Below the pieces are notes generated by a model, which saw only the letters and a list, made by a program, of their open reading frames with translations, was not told the DNA's origin and ran no database searches. Source: SAR202 cluster bacterium (GTDB lineage: Bacteria; Chloroflexota; Dehalococcoidia; SAR202; GCA-002694895). Taken from it: 5,153 nucleotides of DNA. Below, piece after piece: positions 1 through 5,153 of the stretch. How positions within the stretch are numbered: the first letter of the stretch is position 1; each line of letters starts with the position of its first letter. The position numbers and the translations under genes were made by a program. The stretch lies in the NCBI GenBank assembly GCA_009391605.1, contig VFGQ01000115.1, positions 1 through 5,153 of the forward strand. Direction: 5' to 3'.

Positions 1-48
1 ACTATCTATTCTTGATTCTACTTCTTTCTTTATATCTTCTATATTCAT
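1..48 (-). CDS. N-terminal fragment of an unidentified protein
   Basis: An ATG at 48-46 on the minus strand opens a reading frame that runs off the left edge with no stop, giving MNIEDIKKEVESRIDS. A GAGG ribosome binding site (complement of 57-60) lies 8 bases upstream of the ATG, which supports a real start. The fragment is charged and probably helical, with no signal peptide. It lies downstream of the substrate-binding protein gene in the same direction, behind a strong terminator. A start of this kind occurs in M20-type peptidases and amidohydrolases, but 16 residues cannot establish a family, so I assign no function. Confidence 0.6.
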   Translation of the reverse strand, partial: MNIEDIKKEVESRIDS

Positions 49-81
49 TAAAATAACCTCGTTGTTTAAACTTTTATATAT

Positions 82-119
82 AAAAAAAGGAGGAACCAAA
101 TTGGTTCCTCCTTTTTTTT
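82..119 (-). terminator. Rho-independent terminator, bidirectional in form
   Basis: A perfect inverted repeat spans 89-111 (arms 89-99 and 101-111, centred on 100), with arm GGAGGAACCAA. It is flanked by seven A at 82-88 and eight T at 112-119. Read on the minus strand it follows the stop codon of the substrate-binding protein gene (138) by about 20 bases and ends in a U-tract, so it should end that transcript. The symmetric A and T tracts would also stop transcription coming from the left on the plus strand. Confidence 0.95.
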
Positions 120-137
120 AAATTTAGATGTAAGAAA

Positions 138-1361
138 TTATGGGCTTAGGAATTGTCCTGTAGAAGTAACTTTCCCATCTTTAATGGTCCAAACTTCAAT
201 AGTATTATTCACGTCACCTTGTGCGTCTATTTCCTGAGATCCAGCAGCACCTTCATAATTAATGTCGTCGCCTTTCTTCAACAGACTAACTGCTAATTTA
301 ATATCGCCAGGTTCTATATTTGCATCAGCATCACCAGCGTCAGTAGCAATTCTTCTAAGACAAGTTTTGATACTATCGCATGCAGAACCTTCTTGCGCAG
401 CAACTGCTGCTAATCCTAGCATGATAGTAGCATCAAATGTCTCTGCTATAAATGGATCAGTAGGCATAGTCCCATTGTTTGCATCTTTATAAAGATTTTC
501 AAACTGAGTTTTGGCAGGACTGCCTGCTGCTCCAGGAGCAGTTCCATACATGCCATCAAAGAAATTTGCACCATGTTCTTTAGTCATAGCATCAAACATA
601 TCCTGAGCTTTGGTTCCATCAACAAACATAAATTTTGTAGCATGGCCTCCTTCTATAGCTTCTCTGATATAAATCTGGGCAGTGACAGGATAAGTCATAG
701 CCAATAATACATCAGGGTTTCCAGCTGTTGCCTTCTTAACCTCAGACAAATAACTTGTCTGTCCTGGCTCAGAGGGAACAGTAGCTGTAATAGTACCACC
801 ACCTGCAGTAAATGCTTGACTAAACATATTTGCTAATCCCTCTCCATAAGGGTTATTTATATATATAGCACCAGCGGATTTAATTCCCTGTTGTAATGCG
901 AAGTTAGCTAAAACAACACCTTGTGCTGCATCTGATACAGTAGATCTAAATACTGTGTCATTATCAGCCATTGTGGAAATAGCAGGGGAAGTTGATGCAG
1001 GTGACATAATTGGGATATCTTTTGGTATGGTGACCGCAGTTGCAGTTGCCATAGTCACTCCAGATGATAAAGACCCAACAATAGCACTAACACCTTCAAT
1101 ATCTATCAGTCTTGTAGCTTCAGCTATGGATTTTTGATTTGCAGTTCCTGAATCACCAGGGACTTTAACAATATCCACACCAGCATCTTGTAATAATGTA
1201 ATCGCGAGATCAGCTCCTACTTCCATAGGTGGACCATAGTTACCTAAATCTCCTGTTTTGTCTAACAATGTACCAATTTTAATTGTTTCGCCTTGGCATC
1301 CCACTAACATTAAGCTTAATACCAAAACAAAAATATATGGTAAAGAAAGAATCTTTTTCAT
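138..1361 (-). CDS. ABC transporter substrate-binding lipoprotein, branched-chain amino acid (LivJ/LivK) type
   Basis: Predicted extracytoplasmic lipoprotein of 407 residues that captures a small ligand (amino acid, amide or related compound) and delivers it to an ABC importer. Residues 1-22 are a lipoprotein signal: MKK, a hydrophobic core, then lipobox L-V-G-C with Cys22 as the lipidated residue. The rest fits the Peripla_BP_6 fold: KIGTLLDKTGDLGNYGPP near 28-45, ligand-pocket-like SPASTSP at 120-126, YINNPYGEG in the hinge region near 167-175, and NYEGAAGSQEIDAQGDV at 368-384. Cys328 and Cys334 could form a disulfide. I chose ATG 1361 because it has AAGGAGG 5 bases upstream and begins the signal peptide. 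An in-frame ATG at 1427 would add 22 residues ahead of the signal and overlap the promoter. No permease or ATPase gene lies beside it. The ligand cannot be read from the sequence. Confidence 0.93.
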   Translation of the reverse strand: MKKILSLPYIFVLVLSLMLVGCQGETIKIGTLLDKTGDLGNYGPPMEVGADLAITLLQDAGVDIVKVPGDSGTANQKSIAEATRLIDIEGVSAIVGSLSSGVTMATATAVTIPKDIPIMSPASTSPAISTMADNDTVFRSTVSDAAQGVVLANFALQQGIKSAGAIYINNPYGEGLANMFSQAFTAGGGTITATVPSEPGQTSYLSEVKKATAGNPDVLLAMTYPVTAQIYIREAIEGGHATKFMFVDGTKAQDMFDAMTKEHGANFFDGMYGTAPGAAGSPAKTQFENLYKDANNGTMPTDPFIAETFDATIMLGLAAVAAQEGSACDSIKTCLRRIATDAGDADANIEPGDIKLAVSLLKKGDDINYEGAAGSQEIDAQGDVNNTIEVWTIKDGKVTSTGQFLSP

Positions 1362-1366
1362 CTTTG

Positions 1367-1373
1367 CCTCCTT
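1367..1373 (-). promoter_or_regulatory. Ribosome binding site deciding the binding-protein start
   Basis: The minus strand reads AAGGAGG, a near-perfect Shine-Dalgarno sequence, 5 bases before the ATG at 1361. It selects this start over the upstream in-frame ATG at 1427. Confidence 0.9.
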
Positions 1374-1385
1374 AAGTTTTCGAAA

Positions 1386-1413
1386 AGTATAACATGAACA
1401 TAATATTTTACAA
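1386..1413 (-). promoter_or_regulatory. Sigma-70-type extended -10 promoter for the binding-protein gene
   Basis: On the minus strand, TTGTAA (complement of 1408-1413) is a -35-like box matching 4 of 6 consensus bases. After a 16-base spacer comes TATACT (complement of 1386-1391), matching 5 of 6 and preceded by TGT, which makes an extended -10 element. The start of transcription would fall near 1379, giving a leader of about 18 bases that contains the Shine-Dalgarno. It lies in the 69-base gap after the DUF2779 gene, so the binding protein can be transcribed independently of it. Confidence 0.65.
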
Positions 1414-1430
1414 GAACTAAAATGCATGAA

Positions 1431-2897
1431 TTATGCAACAGAAATCAAATGATTATATAAATTTACTAAACTTAAAGTATCTTTTTCAGCATAATTTATT
1501 AATTCTTGCTCATAAATGGGAATTAAATCTTCTTTCATTTTCCCTGTTATTAACTGCATTAACACCGTTGATGCATCATCACCTGAATTAACATATTCTG
1601 AATTATAAATATCACCTTCAGGTAAAATTTTTGATACAGACTTTAAAGAAAAACTACCCCTGAATCCAGGATGATAATAATTTTCTCTTACTAATTTCAG
1701 CATATCAACACATCTTGATATTATATTTTCAATATCTTTCTTCAGTTCAGGATAACTCAATATGATTTGATGTAATATACGTTTTTCATAATCTGAATAA
1801 ATTAATATATCTCCTGACTCTCCCAAAATATCAATTAATTTTATAATAAAATCTTTCCGAGGATCATTTCCTGAGAAATCATAAAAATTATAATATAACA
1901 AATTACCATCTTTATTACCTAATTTATGCAAAGACCACATACAAGGAAGGGGCTGGAAAGGAAAAGAATTTTGGAAAACTGGTAAAGGGGAAATAATAGT
2001 TTCAAAATCCATGAAATATAAAGGGAATTCCAATTTTGCAAGAGATGAGCCAAGAGTTGGTTTAATATATGCTTTAGAATGCTTTACTGAACTTATAGTT
2101 CTATTTTGGATATCAGATAACCAGTTAATTTCAGGCAATTTTGCTATATCTTTAATACCCAAAGCATTTATTTTTTGTTTCTGATCTTTTGACTGATTTG
2201 GAATTTGTTCCACATGGTAATATGGCATATTAATTCTGCAATAATCAAAATAATTACACTGATATGGACTTTTACAATGTGGTCCTATTTCAATCTCTGG
2301 TATTTTAATTTTAGTGGCTTCTCTCCTTATATTTTTCAAGTTATTTTCCACTTCAAAAAAATCTTCATTATTTATCCTTGATTCACATTCAACAATATTT
2401 AAATATTGATCTAAATTTATATCAGATTTGGTAAATTCATAATCATTATTAATTAAAATCAAATTAGATATAGAAGGAACATCAGTTAATTTACTTATCA
2501 CATACTTTTGTAATGTAAGTTCTTTTATATAGTAAGATTTTGTATAAATTGCTGATTTTACCAAATAAATATTTATCATATTATCAACTTTAGTTATAAC
2601 ATCATATTTAATACTTATATCATCAGATTTTAAATTTAATCCAAATGAAATAAAATTATTATTGTTGTTAATGTTATCTAAAAATTCATCTTTATCAAAA
2701 ATTTGTTTTAGATTAATATTTCCCAATTTAGTTACAAAATAATCTTTTACATAGTCCATCATAATATTTTTATTCAATGAACGATTTGGATTATTTGTCC
2801 AGGGATTAATATCAGCATTTAGATCTAAATAAAGTTTTTTAGTGCATTGCAAGAAAGAAAAATATTTAGATTTATTAATTTTAATTTTCGATTTCAA
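1431..2897 (-). CDS. DUF2779 protein: predicted Fe-S nuclease with Cas4-like N-terminus and DEDD-exonuclease-like C-terminus
   Basis: A 488-residue protein of the DUF2779 family, whose biological role is not established. The N-terminal part resembles Cas4/RecB-type Fe-S nucleases: one Cys at 18 (SFLQCTKKLYL) and three at 208, 214 and 220 (HCKSPYQCNYFDYC) form the expected 1+3 cluster set. The PD-(D/E)xK core looks incomplete: Asp99, Lys114 and Gln130-x-Tyr132 are visible, but the Glu expected two residues before Lys114 is Leu112. The C-terminal DUF2779 domain is well preserved: YFMDFET at 294-300 (Asp297, Glu299), the ILIYSDYEKRIL block at 364-375, Asp398, YYHPGFRGSFSLKSV at 407-421, and AEKDT at 470-474 with Asp473. 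This pattern suggests a DEDD 3'-5' exonuclease fold (inference). Residues 75-81 are Asn-rich. The start is TTG at 2897: an in-frame stop lies 9 bases upstream, and the conserved SK-x5-Q-C opening begins soon after. No clear Shine-Dalgarno is seen. The gene is markedly AT-rich and stands alone. Confidence 0.88.
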   Translation of the reverse strand: MKSKIKINKSKYFSFLQCTKKLYLDLNADINPWTNNPNRSLNKNIMMDYVKDYFVTKLGNINLKQIFDKDEFLDNINNNNNFISFGLNLKSDDISIKYDVITKVDNMINIYLVKSAIYTKSYYIKELTLQKYVISKLTDVPSISNLILINNDYEFTKSDINLDQYLNIVECESRINNEDFFEVENNLKNIRREATKIKIPEIEIGPHCKSPYQCNYFDYCRINMPYYHVEQIPNQSKDQKQKINALGIKDIAKLPEINWLSDIQNRTISSVKHSKAYIKPTLGSSLAKLEFPLYFMDFETIISPLPVFQNSFPFQPLPCMWSLHKLGNKDGNLLYYNFYDFSGNDPRKDFIIKLIDILGESGDILIYSDYEKRILHQIILSYPELKKDIENIISRCVDMLKLVRENYYHPGFRGSFSLKSVSKILPEGDIYNSEYVNSGDDASTVLMQLITGKMKEDLIPIYEQELINYAEKDTLSLVNLYNHLISVA

Positions 2898-2913
2898 AAT
2901 AAGAACTTAATTA

Positions 2914-2976
2914 GGGCTTGAGCAAGAAAACTCTCACGTTATACAACGAGGTTCTCATGAATGTTCACTCAAGCCC
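2914..2976. repeat. 63-base inverted-repeat element, possible structured RNA or operator
   Basis: GGGCTTGAG at 2914-2922 is matched perfectly by CTCAAGCCC at 2968-2976. Allowing one bulged base, the pairing extends three more base pairs outward (TTA at 2911-2913 with TAA at 2978-2980). Nested inside is a second imperfect stem (2929-2953) with apical CGTT-ATAC-AACG at 2937-2948. By hand count 29 of 63 bases are G or C (46%), well above the AT-rich flanks. No T-tract follows on either strand, so it is not an ordinary terminator. It sits between divergent starts and overlaps the possible promoter of the DUF2779 gene. It could be a structured leader, a regulator-binding dyad or a small mobile-repeat remnant. 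Confidence 0.6.
2938..2967 (-). promoter_or_regulatory. Possible promoter for the DUF2779 gene
   Basis: On the minus strand, TGAACA (complement of 2962-2967, 4 of 6 to the -35 consensus) and TATAAC (complement of 2938-2943, 5 of 6 to the -10 consensus) are 18 bases apart. The site lies wholly within the inverted-repeat element, so structure or protein binding there would affect it. The leader to the TTG start would be about 35 bases. Confidence 0.35.
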
Positions 2977-3028
2977 ATAAAAACATGAATAAAAATGAAT
3001 CGTATCAAAATTTTAATAGTAGTGGTAG

Positions 3029-3034
3029 TATAAA
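3029..3034 (+). promoter_or_regulatory. Possible -10 element for aroC
   Basis: TATAAA lies 32 bases upstream of the aroC start and matches 5 of 6 bases of the -10 consensus. No convincing -35 box is found 16-18 bases upstream. The region is so AT-rich that the match could be chance. Confidence 0.25.
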
Positions 3035-3055
3035 ATACTAAAAAATAAAATTAAC

Positions 3056-3061
3056 AAGGAA
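3056..3061 (+). promoter_or_regulatory. Ribosome binding site supporting the TTG start of aroC
   Basis: AAGGAA lies 5 bases before the TTG at 3067. An in-frame TAA at 3052-3054 rules out any start further upstream, so this site and the TTG define the N-terminus. Confidence 0.75.
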
Positions 3062-3066
3062 ATAGC

Positions 3067-4152
3067 TTGTCAAATACATTTGGACAGATATTTAAAATAA
3101 CAACATGGGGTGAATCACATGGAACAGCTGTTGGTGTAACAATAGATGGCTGCCCGCCAGGAATTGAAATTACTGAAAATGAAATTCAATTCGAACTTAA
3201 TCGAAGAAGACCTGGACAAAGTGAAATTACTACCCAAAGAAAAGAATCTGATATAGCTGAAATATTATCGGGCACTTTCGAAGGGAAATCTTTAGGATCC
3301 CCAATACATATTTCTGTTACAAATCAAGATGCAAAGAGTAAAGATTATGAATCTTTGAAAAATATTTACAGACCATCGCACGCTGATTACACCTATGATG
3401 CAAAGTATGGGATAAGAAATTGGAAAGGAGGAGGCAGAGCAAGTGCAAGGGAAACTATAGGAAGAGTAGCTGCAGGTGCAATAGCAAAAAAAATCCTCAA
3501 AATAAAATATGACTTGGAAATAATAGGTTATGTCAAATCTATACAAAACATTACAGCTAAAGTAAATACTGATACAGTTACAATAAACGATGTTGAGAAA
3601 AATATTGTAAGATGCCCCGACGATAAAATAGCAACTACTATGATTGAAAAGATTAAAGAGGTACGAAAGCAGGGTGATTCTCTTGGTGGAATTGTTGAAT
3701 TAGTATGTAGAAATGTCCCAACAGGTCTAGGTTCCCCAGTATTTGACAAACTTGAAGCTGATCTTGCAAAAGCATTACTTTCACTACCTGCATGTAAAGG
3801 ATTTGAAGTAGGATCAGGATTTGATGGTACGAAACTCATGGGTTCTGAACATAATGACGAATTCTATATTAATGATGGAATTGTTAGTACAAAAACAAAT
3901 AATAGCGGGGGTATTCAAGGTGGTATCACCAATGGTGAAAATATAATCTTAAGAGCTGCTTTCAAACCAACAGGTACAATTATTAAATCTCAGCAAACTG
4001 TTACAAACGATGGAAAAGAAATTGAATTTCAAGGCCGTGGAAGACACGACCCTTGCGTACTCCCAAGAGCAGTCCCCATGGTTGAATCAATGGTAGCTAT
4101 AGTTTTATTAGATCATGCACTCATGCAAGAATCTCAAAATAATTTTATTTAA
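3067..4152 (+). CDS. aroC: Chorismate synthase
   Basis: Catalyses the last step of the shikimate pathway in the cytoplasm: trans elimination of phosphate from 5-enolpyruvylshikimate 3-phosphate to give chorismate, with reduced FMN as cofactor. The 361 residues are full length for the family, and the hallmark blocks are in order: NTFGQ then GESHG at 15-19 (His18), DGCPPG at 27-32, the Arg-rich NRRRPGQSE at 45-53, [10 protein letters not shown] at 102-111 (His105), [20 protein letters not shown] at 121-140, GDSLGG at 203-208, [18 protein letters not shown] at 220-237, [11 protein letters not shown] at 280-290, and [18 protein letters not shown] at 325-342 (Asp328). His18, His105 and Asp328 correspond to the conserved acid-base residues known in the family. 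The start is TTG with a Shine-Dalgarno 5 bases upstream, and the N-terminus aligns with the family. No other shikimate gene is adjacent. The gene converges with the SDR gene, with 2 bases between stops and no terminator. Confidence 0.98.
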   Translation: MSNTFGQIFKITTWGESHGTAVGVTIDGCPPGIEITENEIQFELNRRRPGQSEITTQRKESDIAEILSGTFEGKSLGSPIHISVTNQDAKSKDYESLKNIYRPSHADYTYDAKYGIRNWKGGGRASARETIGRVAAGAIAKKILKIKYDLEIIGYVKSIQNITAKVNTDTVTINDVEKNIVRCPDDKIATTMIEKIKEVRKQGDSLGGIVELVCRNVPTGLGSPVFDKLEADLAKALLSLPACKGFEVGSGFDGTKLMGSEHNDEFYINDGIVSTKTNNSGGIQGGITNGENIILRAAFKPTGTIIKSQQTVTNDGKEIEFQGRGRHDPCVLPRAVPMVESMVAIVLLDHALMQESQNNFI

Positions 4153-4154
4153 TT

Positions 4155-4946
4155 TTAAACTACTGGGGACGATCCTCCATCAACATTAATAGCAGTTCCT
4201 GTTATGTAACTTGCCTTAGACGAGGCAAGAAAACACATTACATCTCCTACTTCTTCTGCTTCACCTATTCTGCCAAGCGGAACATTTTTTCCAACAACTT
4301 GCCAATGATCTTCCAATGTATAATTTGGATCTTTTGCATTTGCAGCTTCCCATCTTGTTCTGTGCTGCCCAGATTTTAATACGCCAACACAAACAGTATT
4401 AACACGTATATTAAATTTAGCTAATTCTCCCGCCCAAGATTTGGTAAGGGATATTCCAGCAGCACGAGATAAAGAAGTAGGTTGCGTTCCGGGGCTAGAC
4501 GCCTTACCTCCGGGGGTTGTTGTATTTATAATTACTGCATTATCAGATTTTTTCAAATAGGGTAATACTCCTCGAGCACAATAAATCGCACCATAAATCT
4601 TTATTCCAAAATCAACTTCCAAATCTTCGTCAGTCATCAATTCTAATGTAGTAGCTGAAGAAGTTCCTGCATTATTTACCAATATATCAATTTGTCCAAA
4701 CTCTGAAATAACTTTGTCAATCATTGATTGAACGTCAGACTCAACCGACACATCAGCTGAAATTCCGATAACATCGCCATTTGAAAGTTTTTTTATTTCT
4801 TCAACTGCCAAATCAAGTTTAGATTGCGTTCGTCCCACTATAGCAACTTTAGTACCTTCAGTAGCCATAGAAATAGCGGCAGCTTTCCCTATACCATCGC
4901 TTCCACCTGTTATTATTGCAACCTTATCTTTTAAACCTAAATCCAT
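4155..4946 (-). CDS. Short-chain dehydrogenase/reductase family protein with altered catalytic residues
   Basis: A 263-residue classical-length SDR with an intact NAD(P)-binding Rossmann half: TGGSDGIG at 13-20, Asp65-Val66 (the DV adenine-binding pair), and NNAG at 91-94. Conserved structural blocks RVNTV (181-185), PLGRIGEAEEVG (223-234) and ITGTAINVDGG (248-258) are present. The catalytic set is altered. By motif alignment the usual Asn is Lys116, the Ser is Thr144, and Tyr-x-x-x-Lys is Thr157-S-L-S-Arg161, just before the normal AAG. It therefore may not be a standard dehydrogenase. It could use another mechanism, bind cofactor without catalysis, or catalyse another reaction. AAAGGAG lies 7 bases upstream of the ATG. 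The ATG overlaps the stop of the preceding glcF-like gene (TAATG), indicating one operon with coupled translation. Substrate unknown. Confidence 0.92.
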   Translation of the reverse strand: MDLGLKDKVAIITGGSDGIGKAAAISMATEGTKVAIVGRTQSKLDLAVEEIKKLSNGDVIGISADVSVESDVQSMIDKVISEFGQIDILVNNAGTSSATTLELMTDEDLEVDFGIKIYGAIYCARGVLPYLKKSDNAVIINTTTPGGKASSPGTQPTSLSRAAGISLTKSWAGELAKFNIRVNTVCVGVLKSGQHRTRWEAANAKDPNYTLEDHWQVVGKNVPLGRIGEAEEVGDVMCFLASSKASYITGTAINVDGGSSPVV

Positions 4947-5152
4947 TAATCATCTCCTTTTATATAAGAACTATAAAGTAAATCTGTAACATACATCACT
5001 TCTGTTTTTAATTTTAACATTTCAGACCCACCTTGCAATTGTATAAAACAACCCGGATTTGAAACTGTTATTATATCCAAATGAGAATCTTTAATTTCGT
5101 TAATTTTTTTATTTAAAACCATTTTAGACCATTTCGGTTGAGATACTGAATA
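4946..5152 (-). CDS. C-terminal fragment of a glycolate oxidase iron-sulfur subunit (GlcF)-like protein
   Basis: An open frame enters from the right edge and ends at TAA (4948-4946), giving 68 residues that begin YSVSQPKWSK and end SSYIKGDD. The order matches the C-terminal cysteine-rich (CCG) domain of GlcF: YxxxxPxxS, then a K-rich helix, DIITVSNPGCFIQLQGG (fragment residues 26-42, Cys35 in the family's NPGC motif), and a final VMYVTDLL segment equivalent to the usual V-x-H-x-V-E-L-L. In GlcF this domain contributes to an Fe-S/cysteine-rich electron-transfer module that works with flavoprotein GlcD (and GlcE) in 2-hydroxyacid oxidation. The preceding cysteines and N-terminal ferredoxin domain lie beyond the window. 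Other CCG-domain Fe-S oxidoreductase subunits are possible but fit less well. Its stop overlaps the SDR start by one base. Confidence 0.83.
   Translation of the reverse strand, partial: YSVSQPKWSKMVLNKKINEIKDSHLDIITVSNPGCFIQLQGGSEMLKLKTEVMYVTDLLYSSYIKGDD
4954..4960 (-). promoter_or_regulatory. Ribosome binding site of the SDR gene, inside the glcF-like coding end
   Basis: The minus strand reads AAAGGAG, 7 bases before the SDR ATG. It lies within the last codons of the upstream glcF-like gene, and with the TAATG stop/start overlap it suggests coupled translation. An out-of-frame ATG at 4953-4951 also follows it closely but opens no useful frame. Confidence 0.85.
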
Positions 5153-5153
5153 A

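Noticed and set aside
55..65. An 11-base match between 55-65 and the complement of 2943-2953 in the inverted-repeat element
   Set aside because: Several 11-base matches are expected by chance in a window of this length, and the flanks do not match.
262..492. Plus-strand open frame of 76 codons
   Set aside because: It lies antisense within the well-supported binding-protein gene and has no recognisable domain or ribosome binding site.
955..1137. Plus-strand open frame of 60 codons
   Set aside because: It is a shadow of the binding-protein gene; its hydrophobic look comes from the complement of Ala/Ser/Thr-rich codons.
1423..1437. Small inverted repeat TGCAT/ATGCA at the end of the DUF2779 gene, as a possible terminator
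   Set aside because: The stem is only five AT-rich pairs with four T after it on the minus strand, too weak to call.
2914..2977. Possible tRNA, because GGGCTTG and CAAGCCC could form a 7-base acceptor stem
   Set aside because: On neither strand is there a T-arm or anticodon arm of correct size and position, and 63 bases is too short for a normal bacterial tRNA.
2957..3000. Three copies of ATGAAT at 2957, 2985 and 2995 upstream of aroC
   Set aside because: The copies are short, unevenly spaced (28 and 10 bases) and of AT-rich sequence, so they do not make a convincing operator array.
2985..3041. Short plus-strand frame of 18 codons with two Tyr and one Phe ahead of aroC, a possible attenuation leader peptide
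   Set aside because: It has no ribosome binding site, and no attenuator hairpin with a T-tract lies between it and aroC. Frames of this length are expected by chance in such DNA.
3292..3839. Two minus-strand open frames (3292-3546 and 3528-3839)
   Set aside because: Both are antisense to aroC, which is certain from its motifs. The Cys/Ser/Phe-rich products look like no protein family.

Overview
This AT-rich bacterial window holds four complete protein genes and two genes cut by the window edges. It looks like ordinary free-living bacterial chromosome rather than a plasmid, phage or island: there is no integrase, transposase, CRISPR array, tRNA or rRNA. The substrate-binding lipoprotein and the short-chain dehydrogenase (SDR) resemble proteins I associate with marine Chloroflexota (SAR202/Dehalococcoidia-like). 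That placement is an impression from protein style and is not proven by the window.

Layout. Bases 1-48 (minus) are the first 16 codons of an unidentified gene. A strong hairpin terminator (82-119) separates it from a branched-chain-amino-acid-type ABC substrate-binding lipoprotein (138-1361, minus), which has its own extended -10 promoter and a strong ribosome binding site. Upstream of that lies a DUF2779 protein (1431-2897, minus), a predicted nuclease combining a Cas4-like Fe-S domain with a DEDD-exonuclease-like domain. A 169-base divergent intergenic region (2898-3066) follows. It contains a 63-base inverted-repeat element that is richer in G+C than its flanks. Chorismate synthase aroC (3067-4152, plus) reads away from it. 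aroC converges, with only 2 bases between stop codons, on an SDR gene (4155-4946, minus). The SDR start codon overlaps by one base (TAATG) the stop codon of a gene entering from the right edge, whose last 68 residues look like the C-terminus of the glycolate oxidase iron-sulfur subunit GlcF.

How the genes relate. aroC is a housekeeping gene making chorismate for aromatic amino acids and other aromatic metabolites. The glcF-like gene and the SDR form a translationally coupled operon, so the SDR probably acts with a 2-hydroxyacid oxidation system. The binding protein has no permease or ATPase genes beside it in the window. The DUF2779 gene is the compositional outlier, very AT-rich in its N-terminal half.

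The points most worth a second look are the SDR that has lost the Tyr-x-x-x-Lys active site, the DUF2779 protein whose N-terminal nuclease motif lacks its glutamate, and the unexplained inverted-repeat element between the DUF2779 gene and aroC. I did not find a clearly new multi-gene system.
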